Source: Streptomyces sp. TRM70350 (lineage in GTDB: Bacteria; Actinomycetota; Actinomycetes; Streptomycetales; Streptomycetaceae). From it: 64,000 nt of DNA. The notes beneath the pieces were generated by a model. That model worked only from the letters and a program-made list of their open reading frames with translations. It was not told the origin of the DNA and ran no database searches. This document shows positions 32,513-40,455 of this stretch, piece after piece. Made by a program: the position numbers and the translations under genes. Within the stretch, counting starts at the first letter, position 1; each line of letters begins with the position of its first letter. The stretch covers positions 186,001 to 250,000 of the forward strand of contig NZ_JAHUXH010000007.1 in the NCBI RefSeq assembly GCF_019219825.1. The letters are read 5' to 3'.

Positions 32513-33747
32513 TGGCAGCCCACCCAGGGGCGCGGGACAGCGTCGATATGCGGCTCCGCCGCGGGGCGCGACCGGCCACACACCACCCGCAGCCCGCGAC
32601 GGCCGGAACCCCCACGGTGCTCGCCGGTGGCAACGTGGTCATGCCCACGGGAACCGTCAAAGACGGCCGAGTGATCGTCGACGGCACCCGCATCGCCGCC
32701 ACCGCCCCGGAGAACGCCCCGGTCCTCGACCTCACCGGCCACTACGTGGTCCCCGGCTTCGTGGACATCCACAACCACGGCGGCGGCGGAGCCTCCTTCA
32801 CCTCCGGCACCGTCGAAGACGTCCTCAGGGGCATCCACACCCACCGCCTCCACGGCACCACCACCCTGGTCGCCTCCACGGTCACCGGCGACCTGGACCT
32901 CCTCGCTCACCGCGCCGGCCTGCTCTCCGAGCTCGCCGAGCAGGGGGAGATCGCCGGCATCCACTTCGAGGGCCCGTTCATCTCCCCGTGCCGCAAGGGC
33001 GCGCACTCCGAGGAACTCCTGCGCGACCCGGAACCGGCTCAGGTGCGCAAGTTGATCGACGCGGCGCGCGGCCGGGCCAGGATGCTGACGCTCGCCACCG
33101 AACTGCCGGGCGGCATCGACTCCGTACGCCTGCTGGTGGAGCACGGCGTGATCGCGGCCGTGGGCCACACGGACGCGACGTACGAGCAGACCGTCGAGGC
33201 GATCGACGCGGGCGCGACGGTCGCCACGCATCTCTTCAACGCGATGCCCGCGCTCGGCCACCGCTCCCCCGGCCCGATCGCGGCCCTCCTGGAGGACGAG
33301 CGCGTCACGGTCGAGCTGATCAACGACGGTACGCATCTGCATCCGGCCGCCCTGGAGCTGGCGTTCCGTCACGCGGGCCCGGCGCGGGTCGCGTTCATCA
33401 CGGACGCGATGGACGCGGCCGGTTTCGGGGACGGCCGGTACATGCTGGGCCCGCTGGAGGTCGAGGTCAGCGAGGGTGTGGCCCGGCTGGTGGAGGGCGG
33501 CTCGATCGCCGGCTCCACGCTCACCCTGGACCGTGCCTTCAAGCGGGCGGTGACCATCGACCGGCTCCCGGTCGAGGACGTCGTCAAGGCCCTGTCCGCC
33601 AACCCGGCACGCCTGCTCGGCATGGACGACCGGATCGGCTCCCTGGAGCCCGGCAAGGACGCCGACCTGGTGGTCCTCGACGCGCACTTCGACCTCAAGG
33701 GCGTGATGCGCCGAGGTGAATGGGTGGTCGATCCCCGACTGGACTGA
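32512..33747 (+). CDS. nagA: N-acetylglucosamine-6-phosphate deacetylase with inserted N-terminal segment
   Basis: NagA hydrolyses GlcNAc-6-phosphate to glucosamine-6-phosphate, the DasR ligand. The HxH metal motif is His87/His89 in GFVDIHNHGGGG; HFEGPFISP, VGHTDATYEQTVEAID, ATHLFNAMPALGHR and FITDAMDAAGF are family motifs. The ATG at 32512 overlaps the nagK stop and has GGAGG ten bases upstream. Residues about 3-32 are encoded by a copy of the dispersed palindromic element, making the protein 411 residues against about 380 usual. An internal GTG at 32617 would skip it but has a poor RBS. Confidence 0.92.
   Translation: MAAHPGARDSVDMRLRRGARPATHHPQPATAGTPTVLAGGNVVMPTGTVKDGRVIVDGTRIAATAPENAPVLDLTGHYVVPGFVDIHNHGGGGASFTSGTVEDVLRGIHTHRLHGTTTLVASTVTGDLDLLAHRAGLLSELAEQGEIAGIHFEGPFISPCRKGAHSEELLRDPEPAQVRKLIDAARGRARMLTLATELPGGIDSVRLLVEHGVIAAVGHTDATYEQTVEAIDAGATVATHLFNAMPALGHRSPGPIAALLEDERVTVELINDGTHLHPAALELAFRHAGPARVAFITDAMDAAGFGDGRYMLGPLEVEVSEGVARLVEGGSIAGSTLTLDRAFKRAVTIDRLPVEDVVKALSANPARLLGMDDRIGSLEPGKDADLVVLDAHFDLKGVMRRGEWVVDPRLD
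32524..32606 (+). repeat. Dispersed palindromic element, copy D (inside nagA)
   Basis: It reads CCCAGGGGCGCGGGACAGCG, TATGCGGCTCCGCCGCGG, GCGCGACCGGCC and CCGCAGCCCGCGAC. It is aligned along its whole length with copies A-C, sits in frame and is without stops. Confidence 0.8.
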
Positions 33748-33774
33748 AATATCCGCCAGTACAGCGCCCGTCGA

Positions 33775-33882
33775 GAGACGGTGGCCGACCCGAGGACCTA
33801 GGGGCTGCCGGCGGATCCTGCGGAGACGCGGGGCACTCCCCGGCCTGATCCGCCGGGCAGCCCCTAGGCCGACCGCCGTCTC
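33775..33882. terminator. Very long hairpin between nagA and the sugar kinase
   Basis: CCTAGGGGCTGCCGGCGGAT (from 33797) pairs with the segment 33847-33868 with one bulge. An inner CGGGG...CCCCG hairpin occupies the loop, and GAGACGG (33775-33781) pairs with CCGTCTC (33876-33882) outside, followed by TTT. It is the likely nagKA terminator but unusually elaborate. Confidence 0.7.
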
Positions 33883-33941
33883 TTTGGCATGATCGACCCT
33901 CCGGAATTCGAGAAACGCACCCTCGGGGGAGGTCGGGCCAG

Positions 33942-34871
33942 GTGATCCTCACGGTCACGCTGAACACCGCTCTCGACATCACGTACCGCGTACGGTCCCT
34001 GCAGCCCCACGCCACCCACCGGGTGTCCGAGGTGACCGAACGCCCCGGCGGCAAGGGCGTCAACGTGGCCCGTGTGCTGGCCGCGCTCGGCCACGAGGTG
34101 ACGGTCACCGGGTTCGCCGGCGGCGGTACCGGGCGGATCGTGCAGGACCGGCTCACGGCCACACCCGGCGTGGTCGACGCGCTGGTCCCGATCGGCGGCG
34201 CGACCCGGCGCACGATAGCCGTGGTCGACGAGCGCACCGGCGACACGACCCAGCTCAACGAACCCGGCCCGGCGATCACGCCGCCCGAGTGGTCCGCCTT
34301 CCAGGAGGCCTACGCGGATCTGCTCGCGCCGGCCTCGGCGGTCGCCCTGTGCGGCAGCCTGCCGCCGGGGGTGCCGGTGGGCGCGTACGCGGGCCTGATA
34401 CGCACCGCCCGCGCGGCGGGCGTACCCGTGCTGCTGGACACCAGCGGTGAGCCGCTGCGCCGCGGGGTCGCCGCCCGCCCCGACATCGTCACGCCCAACA
34501 CCGACGAGCTGGCCGAACTCACCGGCTCCCACGAGCCGTTGCGCGCCACCCACGCCGCCCGCCGCCGGGGCGCGCACGCGGTCGTCGCCTCACTGGGCCC
34601 TCAGGGCCTGCTGGCGGCCACCCCGGAGGGCGTCTGGCGCGCCACCCCGCCCGGCCGTGTGCACGGCAACCCGACCGGCGCCGGCGACTCCGCGACGGCG
34701 GGCCTGCTGGCCGCACTGGCGGAGCACCGGCCGTGGCCGGAGCGCCTGACCCGCGCGGTCGCACTGGCGACGGCCACGGTGCACGCCCCGGTCGCGGGCG
34801 AGTTCGACCGGAGGACGTACGAGGAACTGCTGGGGCGGGTCGCGGTGACCGGCGAGGTCAGCGCGGCCTGA
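33942..34871 (+). CDS. PfkB-family hexose (1-phosphofructokinase-type) kinase
   Basis: The 309-residue ribokinase-fold protein has TLNTALDITYRV and ERPGGKGVNVARVLAALGHE at the N-terminal substrate site, and NPTGAGDSATAGLLAALAEH carrying the catalytic Asp of PfkB signature 2. The GTG at 33942 follows GGGGGAGG. Fructose-1-phosphate or a tagatose-phosphate is the usual family substrate. Its placement after nagKA suggests a role with amino-sugar catabolism, but a strong hairpin separates them. Confidence 0.85.
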   Translation: MILTVTLNTALDITYRVRSLQPHATHRVSEVTERPGGKGVNVARVLAALGHEVTVTGFAGGGTGRIVQDRLTATPGVVDALVPIGGATRRTIAVVDERTGDTTQLNEPGPAITPPEWSAFQEAYADLLAPASAVALCGSLPPGVPVGAYAGLIRTARAAGVPVLLDTSGEPLRRGVAARPDIVTPNTDELAELTGSHEPLRATHAARRRGAHAVVASLGPQGLLAATPEGVWRATPPGRVHGNPTGAGDSATAGLLAALAEHRPWPERLTRAVALATATVHAPVAGEFDRRTYEELLGRVAVTGEVSAA

Positions 34872-34883
34872 ACGCCGGCCGCT

Positions 34884-35822
34884 CTACTCGACCCAGCCCT
34901 TGACGAGCCACATCTGGTCGAGGTTGGCGTCGCACTGGTTGCCCTGCTCGCAGGAGACCTTGATGGTGTTCGTGCCCTTGTTGAGCTGGACGTAGTTGTA
35001 CGTGCGCGTCCAGCCCTTGGCGTAGTCGCCCTCGGCCGCCCCCGCGTAGTTCTTCATGTTGACCGGCGTGGTCGAGGCGGTGCCGTTGACCGTGAGGGTG
35101 GCGTTGGCGTCCTTGCCGGGCACGCCGTAGCCGACGTACAGGGTGTACTTGCCGGACTCGGGGATGCCGTTGACGGTCCAGGTGACCGAGGCGCCGACGG
35201 CGTTGAAGCCGGTCACATAGACGCCGCCGTCCGCCTGGGCGCCCTCGATGTCGGACGCGGTGGTGGCGCCGCCGCCGAGCTGGAGGGCCTTGGCGTCGAT
35301 CTTCGGCAGCTCGGCCTCGCTGTCCGCGCTGCTCTCCCCCGACGGGGTCGGCTCCGCGCTCTGCGAGACGGACGGGGCGGGGGAGGCCTGTCCGCCGGCC
35401 GCGTCCTTGTCGCCGCCGCCCAGCATGGCCACGCTGATACCGATGACGACCGCGGCGACCACCGCGATCGCGCCGATCAGCAGGCCCTTGGTGTTGGGCC
35501 CGCGGCCCCGGCCGCCGCCCCCGCCGGACCCGTACCCGGGCATCGGCTGCTGGGTGGTCGGCGCGCTGCCCGGGAACGTCTCGGGGGCGGCGTAGGAGGC
35601 GTTCGGCCTGCCGTACGCGCCCTGCTGCTGCGGCACGCCCGGCTGGCCGTACGCCTGCTGACCGTACGGCCGCTCGCCGACCGTACGCACCCTGCTGACC
35701 GAGTTCGGGTAGCCGTAGCCGCCGGACGGCGGCTGGGCGCCATTGGCCTGACCATCGGCGTACAGGTAGCCGAACGGGTCGTCGTCCTCGGGCGTGCTCG
35801 CGCCGTTGTTGCCGGGCGTCAT
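34884..35822 (-). CDS. Membrane-anchored CBM35-like carbohydrate-binding protein
   Basis: The 312-residue product has a Gly/Pro/Gln/Tyr-rich cytoplasmic N-terminus (residues 1-110), one membrane helix (GLLIGAIAVVAAVVIGISVA), a Ser/Pro/Glu-rich spacer, and a C-terminal beta-sandwich from about residue 175 (GGATTASDIEGAQADGGVYV, SVTWTVNGIPESGKYTLYVG, WTRTYNYVQLNKGTNTIKVS, DANLDQMWLV) with the layout of CBM35/CBM6 modules. It probably binds polysaccharide outside the membrane. It converges on the sugar-kinase gene with 12 bases between stops. Confidence 0.8.
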   Translation of the reverse strand: MTPGNNGASTPEDDDPFGYLYADGQANGAQPPSGGYGYPNSVSRVRTVGERPYGQQAYGQPGVPQQQGAYGRPNASYAAPETFPGSAPTTQQPMPGYGSGGGGGRGRGPNTKGLLIGAIAVVAAVVIGISVAMLGGGDKDAAGGQASPAPSVSQSAEPTPSGESSADSEAELPKIDAKALQLGGGATTASDIEGAQADGGVYVTGFNAVGASVTWTVNGIPESGKYTLYVGYGVPGKDANATLTVNGTASTTPVNMKNYAGAAEGDYAKGWTRTYNYVQLNKGTNTIKVSCEQGNQCDANLDQMWLVKGWVE

Positions 35823-35943
35823 CCCTAGGTACTCCTCAACAGGTGCGGAACGGATGCGGTACGGGTGGTGAGGATGGCGAGCCTACCCGCTTCCAGTGGC
35901 CCAAACGGGTGACCCGGGTCGCATCACCCCACCGACCTGCGGA

Positions 35944-37608
35944 TCATCCCGCGCGTCGGTGTTGTTTGGGACGAGACCGTTTCTCCACGTACATCCGTTC
36001 GTCGGCGGATTTCAGCACCTCGTCCGCGGTCATGCCGCAGTGCGCCCAGCCGATGCCGAAACTGGCCCCGACCCGGACGGCCCGGCCCTCGGCGCGGATC
36101 GGCTGGATGATCTCGTTGCGCAGCCGCACGGCGAGGTCCTGGGCGTCGGCCCGGCCGAGCCCGTCGGCGAGGATCACGAACTCGTCGCCGCCGAGCCGGG
36201 CGACCGTGTCGCCGTCCCGGACGCCGTTGCTGAGCCGCCGGGCGACCTCGATGAGCACGGCGTCGCCGGCGTTGTGCCCGAACCGGTCGTTGATCGACTT
36301 GAAGCCGTCGAGGTCGCAGAAGAGCACCGCGAGTCCCTTGGTGCCGTCGTCGTGATCGCCCTCGGGGGCGATGGTGTGCACATGGTGGTCGTAGACGTCG
36401 TACGTGTCCGCGCCGCCCTGCACGAAGTCGAAGCCGTGCCCGCCGACGTCGTGGACGGGGCGGCCGTAGGCAGCGTCCTGGGAGTCGAAGGCGCCGGGGT
36501 AGCCGGTCTGCGGGCGCTGGCAGAGCCGGGCGGAGAGGCGGGAGCGCAGCTCGGCGGAGTTCGGCAGGCCGGTGAGGGAGTCGTGGGAGGCGCGGTGGGC
36601 GAGCTGGAGCTCGCGGCGCTTGCGTTCCTCGATGTCCTCGACGTGGGTGAGCAGGAAGCGGGGTCCGTCGGCGGCGTCGGCGACGACGGAGTTGCGCAGG
36701 CTGACCCAGACGTAGCTGCCGTCCCGGCGCCCGAGGCGCAGCTCGGCCCGGCCGCCCTCGGCGGAGGTGCGCAGGAGCGTGCCTATGTCCTCGGGGTGGA
36801 CGAGGTCGGAGAAGGAGTAGCGGCGCATCGCGGAGGCGGGGCGGCCGAGCAGGCGGCACAGGGCGTCGTTGGTGCGGAGTATGCGGCCGTGCTGGTCGCC
36901 GCCCATCTCGGCGATGGCCATGCCGGAGGGGGCGTACTCGAAGGCCTGCCGGAAGCTTTCCTCACTGGCGCGCAGGGCCTGCTGCTCGCGCTCCAGGCGG
37001 ACCAGTGCCCGCTGCATATTCGCGCGTAGACGCGCGTTGCTGATGGCGATGGCCGCCTGGAAGGCGTACATCTGGAGCGCCTCGCGGCCCCACGCGCCCG
37101 GCCGCCGCCCGTTGCGAGGCCGGTCCACGGAGAGCACGCCGATCAGCTCGCCGGAGGCGGGACCGCCCTGCGCTCCGGGGGCGTACATCGGCGCGAAGAG
37201 CCGGTCGGAGGGGTGCCACTCGTCCTCGAAGCGCGGCGCGGGCCCCTCGGTGTACCACTGCGGGACGTCGTCGTCGTCGAGGATCCAGCCCTCGGTGTGC
37301 GGTATGAAGACGAGGTCGCCCCACTGCTCGCCCATGGCGAGGCGCCGCTCCCAGGACTCGCGGGAGCCGACGCGGCCGGTGATCAGGGCCTCGGCGGCGG
37401 GGTTGCCGGAGAACGCGGCGACGACGAGGTCGCCGTCCGGGCGTACGAGGTTGACGCACGCCAGCTCGTAGCCGAGGGCGGTGACGACCCCGTCCGCGAC
37501 CGTCTGCAGTGTGTCCGCCAGGCTGCGGGCCGTGTTCATCTCGGCCATGACCTGGTGCAGTTGTCGCAGGGACGCAAGGCGGACGTACGGCTCCGACTCG
37601 GTCTCCAT
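35944..37608 (-). CDS. cdgB: GAF-PAS-GGDEF diguanylate cyclase
   Basis: The 554-residue protein has an N-terminal GAF domain (about residues 10-180), a PAS/PAC domain (about 195-325; AFEYAPSGMAIAEMGG, VSLRNSVV, RFLLTHVEDIEERKRREL) and a GGDEF domain with intact RLGGDEFVIL (GGDEF at 473-477). It therefore makes c-di-GMP. Domain order and neighbours match S. coelicolor CdgB, a BldD-regulated cyclase affecting development. An insert of about 50 residues (PQTGYPGAFDSQDAAYGRPV) interrupts the early GGDEF fold. The ATG at 37608 has GGAGGG upstream. Confidence 0.9.
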   Translation of the reverse strand: METESEPYVRLASLRQLHQVMAEMNTARSLADTLQTVADGVVTALGYELACVNLVRPDGDLVVAAFSGNPAAEALITGRVGSRESWERRLAMGEQWGDLVFIPHTEGWILDDDDVPQWYTEGPAPRFEDEWHPSDRLFAPMYAPGAQGGPASGELIGVLSVDRPRNGRRPGAWGREALQMYAFQAAIAISNARLRANMQRALVRLEREQQALRASEESFRQAFEYAPSGMAIAEMGGDQHGRILRTNDALCRLLGRPASAMRRYSFSDLVHPEDIGTLLRTSAEGGRAELRLGRRDGSYVWVSLRNSVVADAADGPRFLLTHVEDIEERKRRELQLAHRASHDSLTGLPNSAELRSRLSARLCQRPQTGYPGAFDSQDAAYGRPVHDVGGHGFDFVQGGADTYDVYDHHVHTIAPEGDHDDGTKGLAVLFCDLDGFKSINDRFGHNAGDAVLIEVARRLSNGVRDGDTVARLGGDEFVILADGLGRADAQDLAVRLRNEIIQPIRAEGRAVRVGASFGIGWAHCGMTADEVLKSADERMYVEKRSRPKQHRRAG

Positions 37609-37730
37609 GCTCGCCCTCCCCCCGAGACCTCGCAGCGAATCAAGTGCCCTTACGTGGTGCCTTACATCTCCCGCCACTGAATCACAGCCCGCTGCCCACT
37701 CGGTACACAGGGTCAACAATTAGTGCCCCT

Positions 37731-37746
37731 TGTGACTCAAGTCACA
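37731..37746. promoter_or_regulatory. Perfect palindrome, CRP-like or BldD-like
   Basis: TGTGACTCAAGTCACA is a perfect 16-bp inverted repeat and fits TGTGA-N6-TCACA, the Crp consensus. The inner GTGAC/GTCAC arms also resemble BldD half-sites with spacing one base short. It lies between divergent cdgB and the flavin-reductase gene. Confidence 0.55.
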
Positions 37747-37858
37747 GATAAACGTGAACAATTGAGTGGGGATTCTGCGGTTTTCCCGTGCGTTCACCGA
37801 ACGCAGAGTTTGTGCGGGTCCGCCGCAGGTCCTAGGACCACCTTCGGGCCGAGGTCCG

Positions 37859-38497
37859 ATGCGGCACGCACGCACGGAGATTAGCGTTCCGTATGTGCCG
37901 AACACACACGCATCCGCACCGCCCGTCACCGTGCCCGCCCAGCACTCCCCGGCATCGCCCTTTGGGCATGCTGTGGGGGTGACCGACGACGAGTTCCGTG
38001 CCGCGATGTCCCGGCTGGCCGCAGGAGTGGTCCTGGTGACCGCGCGTGAGCCGGCACTCGACCCGGACGACCCGCAGGCGCCGGCCGGCGAGGACGTCGG
38101 CATGACGGCGACGGCCTTCATGTCCGTCTCCCTCGACCCGCCCCTCGTCCTGGTCAGCCTGCGCGAGGGCGCCCGCATGGACGACCTGCTCGCCGAACAG
38201 CCCCTGTGGGCGGTCTCCGTCCTCTCCGAGAGCCAGCGGCACATCGCCGGCCGGTTCGCCATGAAGGGCCGCATCAGCGACCGCCTGCTCTTCGAGGACA
38301 TCCCCTACGTCCGCGGCGAGGCGTCCGGCGCGCCGCTCGTGGGCGGCGCGCTGGCGACCCTGGAGTGCCGGACCGAGCAGCGGGTGACGGCCGGGGACCA
38401 CACGCTGGTGGTCGGGCGGGTGCTGACGGCTCGGGTGCCGAGTGCGGACGGGGGGCCGTTGCTGTACTTCAAGGGGAGGTACCGGCACCTGAGGTGA
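37859..38497 (+). CDS. Flavin reductase-like protein
   Basis: The 212-residue product has the FMN-binding split-barrel signature: MSRLAAGVVLVTAREPA, GMTATAFMSVSLDPPLVLVS, RFAMKGRISDRLLFEDIPY and the C-terminal PLLYFKGRYRHL. These proteins reduce FMN/FAD with NAD(P)H, often for a partner monooxygenase; none is adjacent. The ATG at 37859 is chosen, but the GTG at 37979, directly before the conserved domain, is also possible. Confidence 0.85.
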   Translation: MRHARTEISVPYVPNTHASAPPVTVPAQHSPASPFGHAVGVTDDEFRAAMSRLAAGVVLVTAREPALDPDDPQAPAGEDVGMTATAFMSVSLDPPLVLVSLREGARMDDLLAEQPLWAVSVLSESQRHIAGRFAMKGRISDRLLFEDIPYVRGEASGAPLVGGALATLECRTEQRVTAGDHTLVVGRVLTARVPSADGGPLLYFKGRYRHLR

Positions 38498-38506
38498 GGC
38501 CGCCCC

Positions 38507-39094
38507 CTAAGGGGTCCTTGCACTATGAGCAGCGTGAGTGTGAACCGCTGCACCCACACCAGCCGCTGCCCGTCGTCGCCAGAACATGCCCGGCCCCGGC
38601 ACCCCGTCGACCAGGGCCGGGCGCGAGGCGCGGGCGAGGTGGGCGGCGCGCGTGGCGCCGGAGGCGACGTGGGCAGCGCGCGCGGCGCGCCGGAGGCGAC
38701 CGCGGTCGCACCGGTGGTCACAGTGGCCTCCGTCCCGGGCCACGACATCCGGGGCGAGCACCTGGAGGAGCCCGTCGAAGTCGCCTGGCCCGCGCGGCGG
38801 CCAGGAAGGCGTCGACGACCTCCCGCCGCCGCGCCAGATCCGCGTCCGGCGCCGGCGCGCCCTGCACTCGCCGCCGCGCCGCCGTCGGCGCACGAGGAGG
38901 GCGCCGTGCTCGGGGTCGGGGCGGTGGTGGCGGCCGGGACGGGTGCGCCCGCGTCCAGGGACTGGTCGCCGGAACCAGGCCTCCTGCACGGCGTCGTCGG
39001 CCTCGGCGCGGGAGCCGAGCATGCGGGGGGCGACGGCACGCAGGTGCCTGCGGTGCGCCTCGAAGCGCTCGGCAGGGAAGTCCTGGTCGCTCAT
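38507..39094 (-). pseudogene. Decayed ECF41-type RNA polymerase sigma factor
   Basis: From an ATG at 39094 the product begins MSDQDFPAERFEAHRRHLRA and VAPRMLGSRAEADDAVQEAW, a clear sigma region 2 start. After that, conserved pieces appear in different frames: ADLARRREVVDAFLAAARA, then DGLLQVLAPDVVARDGG, then RPALVDGVPG, the SnoaL-like C-terminal domain of ECF41 factors. At least two frameshifts and an internal deletion (region 4 missing; about 590 bases against about 880) are needed. It cannot give a working sigma factor. Confidence 0.75.
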
Positions 39095-39189
39095 GTGTCC
39101 CGTCACCAGCCCTCGTCGTGGATGCCGTCAGGACTGTGACGGATGGGGGACGGGCGATGTGACAGGAGCCGCTGGACTCGCGTGGGCCG

Positions 39190-39630
39190 CTACCGCCAGT
39201 CGCGACCGGACCGCCCCCGCTTGGTCTCGGACCGCTGCTTCTTCTCCCGCAACCGGCGCTCGTTGATGCCGCGTGGGATGCGGGTCGGCCTGCGGGGCTT
39301 GGGCGGGGGTGCGGTGGCCTCGGCGAGGAGCGCGGCGAGGCGTACGGCGGCGGCCTCGCGGTTGCGCCACTGGGACCGGTGTTCGGAGGAACGGACGGTG
39401 ACGACGCCGTCGACGAGGCGGCCCGCCAGCCGCTCCAGGGCGCGTCGCTTCCACACCTCGGGCAGGGCCTCGGTGGCGGCGAGGTCGAACCGCAGCTCCA
39501 CGCTGGTGTCGCTGGTGTTGACGTGCTGGCCGCCCGGCCCGGAGGAGCGGGAGAAACGCCACTGGAGCTCGGCCTCGGGGAGTGAGACGGAGCCGCGGAT
39601 GACGTGAGGACGACCGGACATGACTGACAT
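39190..39630 (-). CDS. arfB: Peptidyl-tRNA hydrolase ArfB-like ribosome rescue factor
   Basis: The 146-residue product has WRFSRSSGPGGQHVNTSDTS with the GGQ motif at residues 33-35, and the basic C-terminal tail RREKKQRSETKRGRSGR-like that enters the empty mRNA channel. It releases nascent chains from stalled ribosomes without a stop codon. Two ATG starts (39630 and 39621) are equally possible. Confidence 0.88.
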   Translation of the reverse strand: MSVMSGRPHVIRGSVSLPEAELQWRFSRSSGPGGQHVNTSDTSVELRFDLAATEALPEVWKRRALERLAGRLVDGVVTVRSSEHRSQWRNREAAAVRLAALLAEATAPPPKPRRPTRIPRGINERRLREKKQRSETKRGRSGRDWR

Positions 39631-39801
39631 GTTCCCGCCTGGGCGGAGTGGGAGTCACCCGAATATCGCCGGACCAGGCTGCCGGGTAAAGAAAGTAAAG
39701 CGCGGGGAACCCGTGGCACCACCCTCGACGTTCATAGGGGTAGCTGTAGCTTCAGTACCGCACACGCATAGCGCACGCATCGAGGGAAGGAACTCCCGAC
39801 C

Positions 39802-40377
39802 ATGGCTGTAAGCCTGTCCAAGGGTGGCAACGTCTCGCTCACCAAGGAGGCTCCGGGCCTGACCGCCGTCACCGTAGGCCTCGGCTGGGACGTCCGCACC
39901 ACCACCGGCACCGACTTCGACCTCGACGCGTCGGCGATCGCGGTCAACACGCAGGGCAAGGTCTACTCGGACGCCCACTTCGTCTTCTTCAACAACAAGC
40001 AGACGCCGGACAGCACGATCGTCCACACCGGTGACAACCGCACGGGTGAGGGCGAGGGCGACGACGAGCAGATCAACGTCAACCTGGCCGGGCTCCCCGC
40101 CGACATCGACAAGATCGTCTTCCCGGTCTCGATCTACGACGCGGAGAACCGCTCGCAGAACTTCGGCCAGGTCCGCAACGCCTACATCCGCATCATCAAC
40201 CAGGCCGGCGGCACCGAGATCGCCCGCTACGACCTGTCGGAGGACGCCGCCACCGAGACCGCCATGGTCTTCGGCGAGCTCTACCGCAACGGCGCCGAGT
40301 GGAAGTTCCGCGCCGTCGGCCAGGGCTACGCCTCGGGCCTGGTCGGCATCGCCCAGGACTTCGGCGTGAACGTCTGA
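39802..40377 (+). CDS. terD: TerD family tellurium-resistance/stress protein
   Basis: The 191-residue product begins [20 protein letters not shown] with [40 protein letters not shown] and [20 protein letters not shown], full-length TerD with its Asp-rich calcium-binding loops. It is linked to tellurite resistance, phage inhibition and stress in other bacteria and to development and calcium in Streptomyces. The gene stands alone, with AAGGAA upstream of the ATG. Confidence 0.95.
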   Translation: MAVSLSKGGNVSLTKEAPGLTAVTVGLGWDVRTTTGTDFDLDASAIAVNTQGKVYSDAHFVFFNNKQTPDSTIVHTGDNRTGEGEGDDEQINVNLAGLPADIDKIVFPVSIYDAENRSQNFGQVRNAYIRIINQAGGTEIARYDLSEDAATETAMVFGELYRNGAEWKFRAVGQGYASGLVGIAQDFGVNV

Positions 40378-40455
40378 GCGACGGGCGACTCCAGTGGCTT
40401 GAACACCGGGCCCCTCAACACCGCGTTGGGGGGCCCGCCGCATGGGTGGCAGGCG

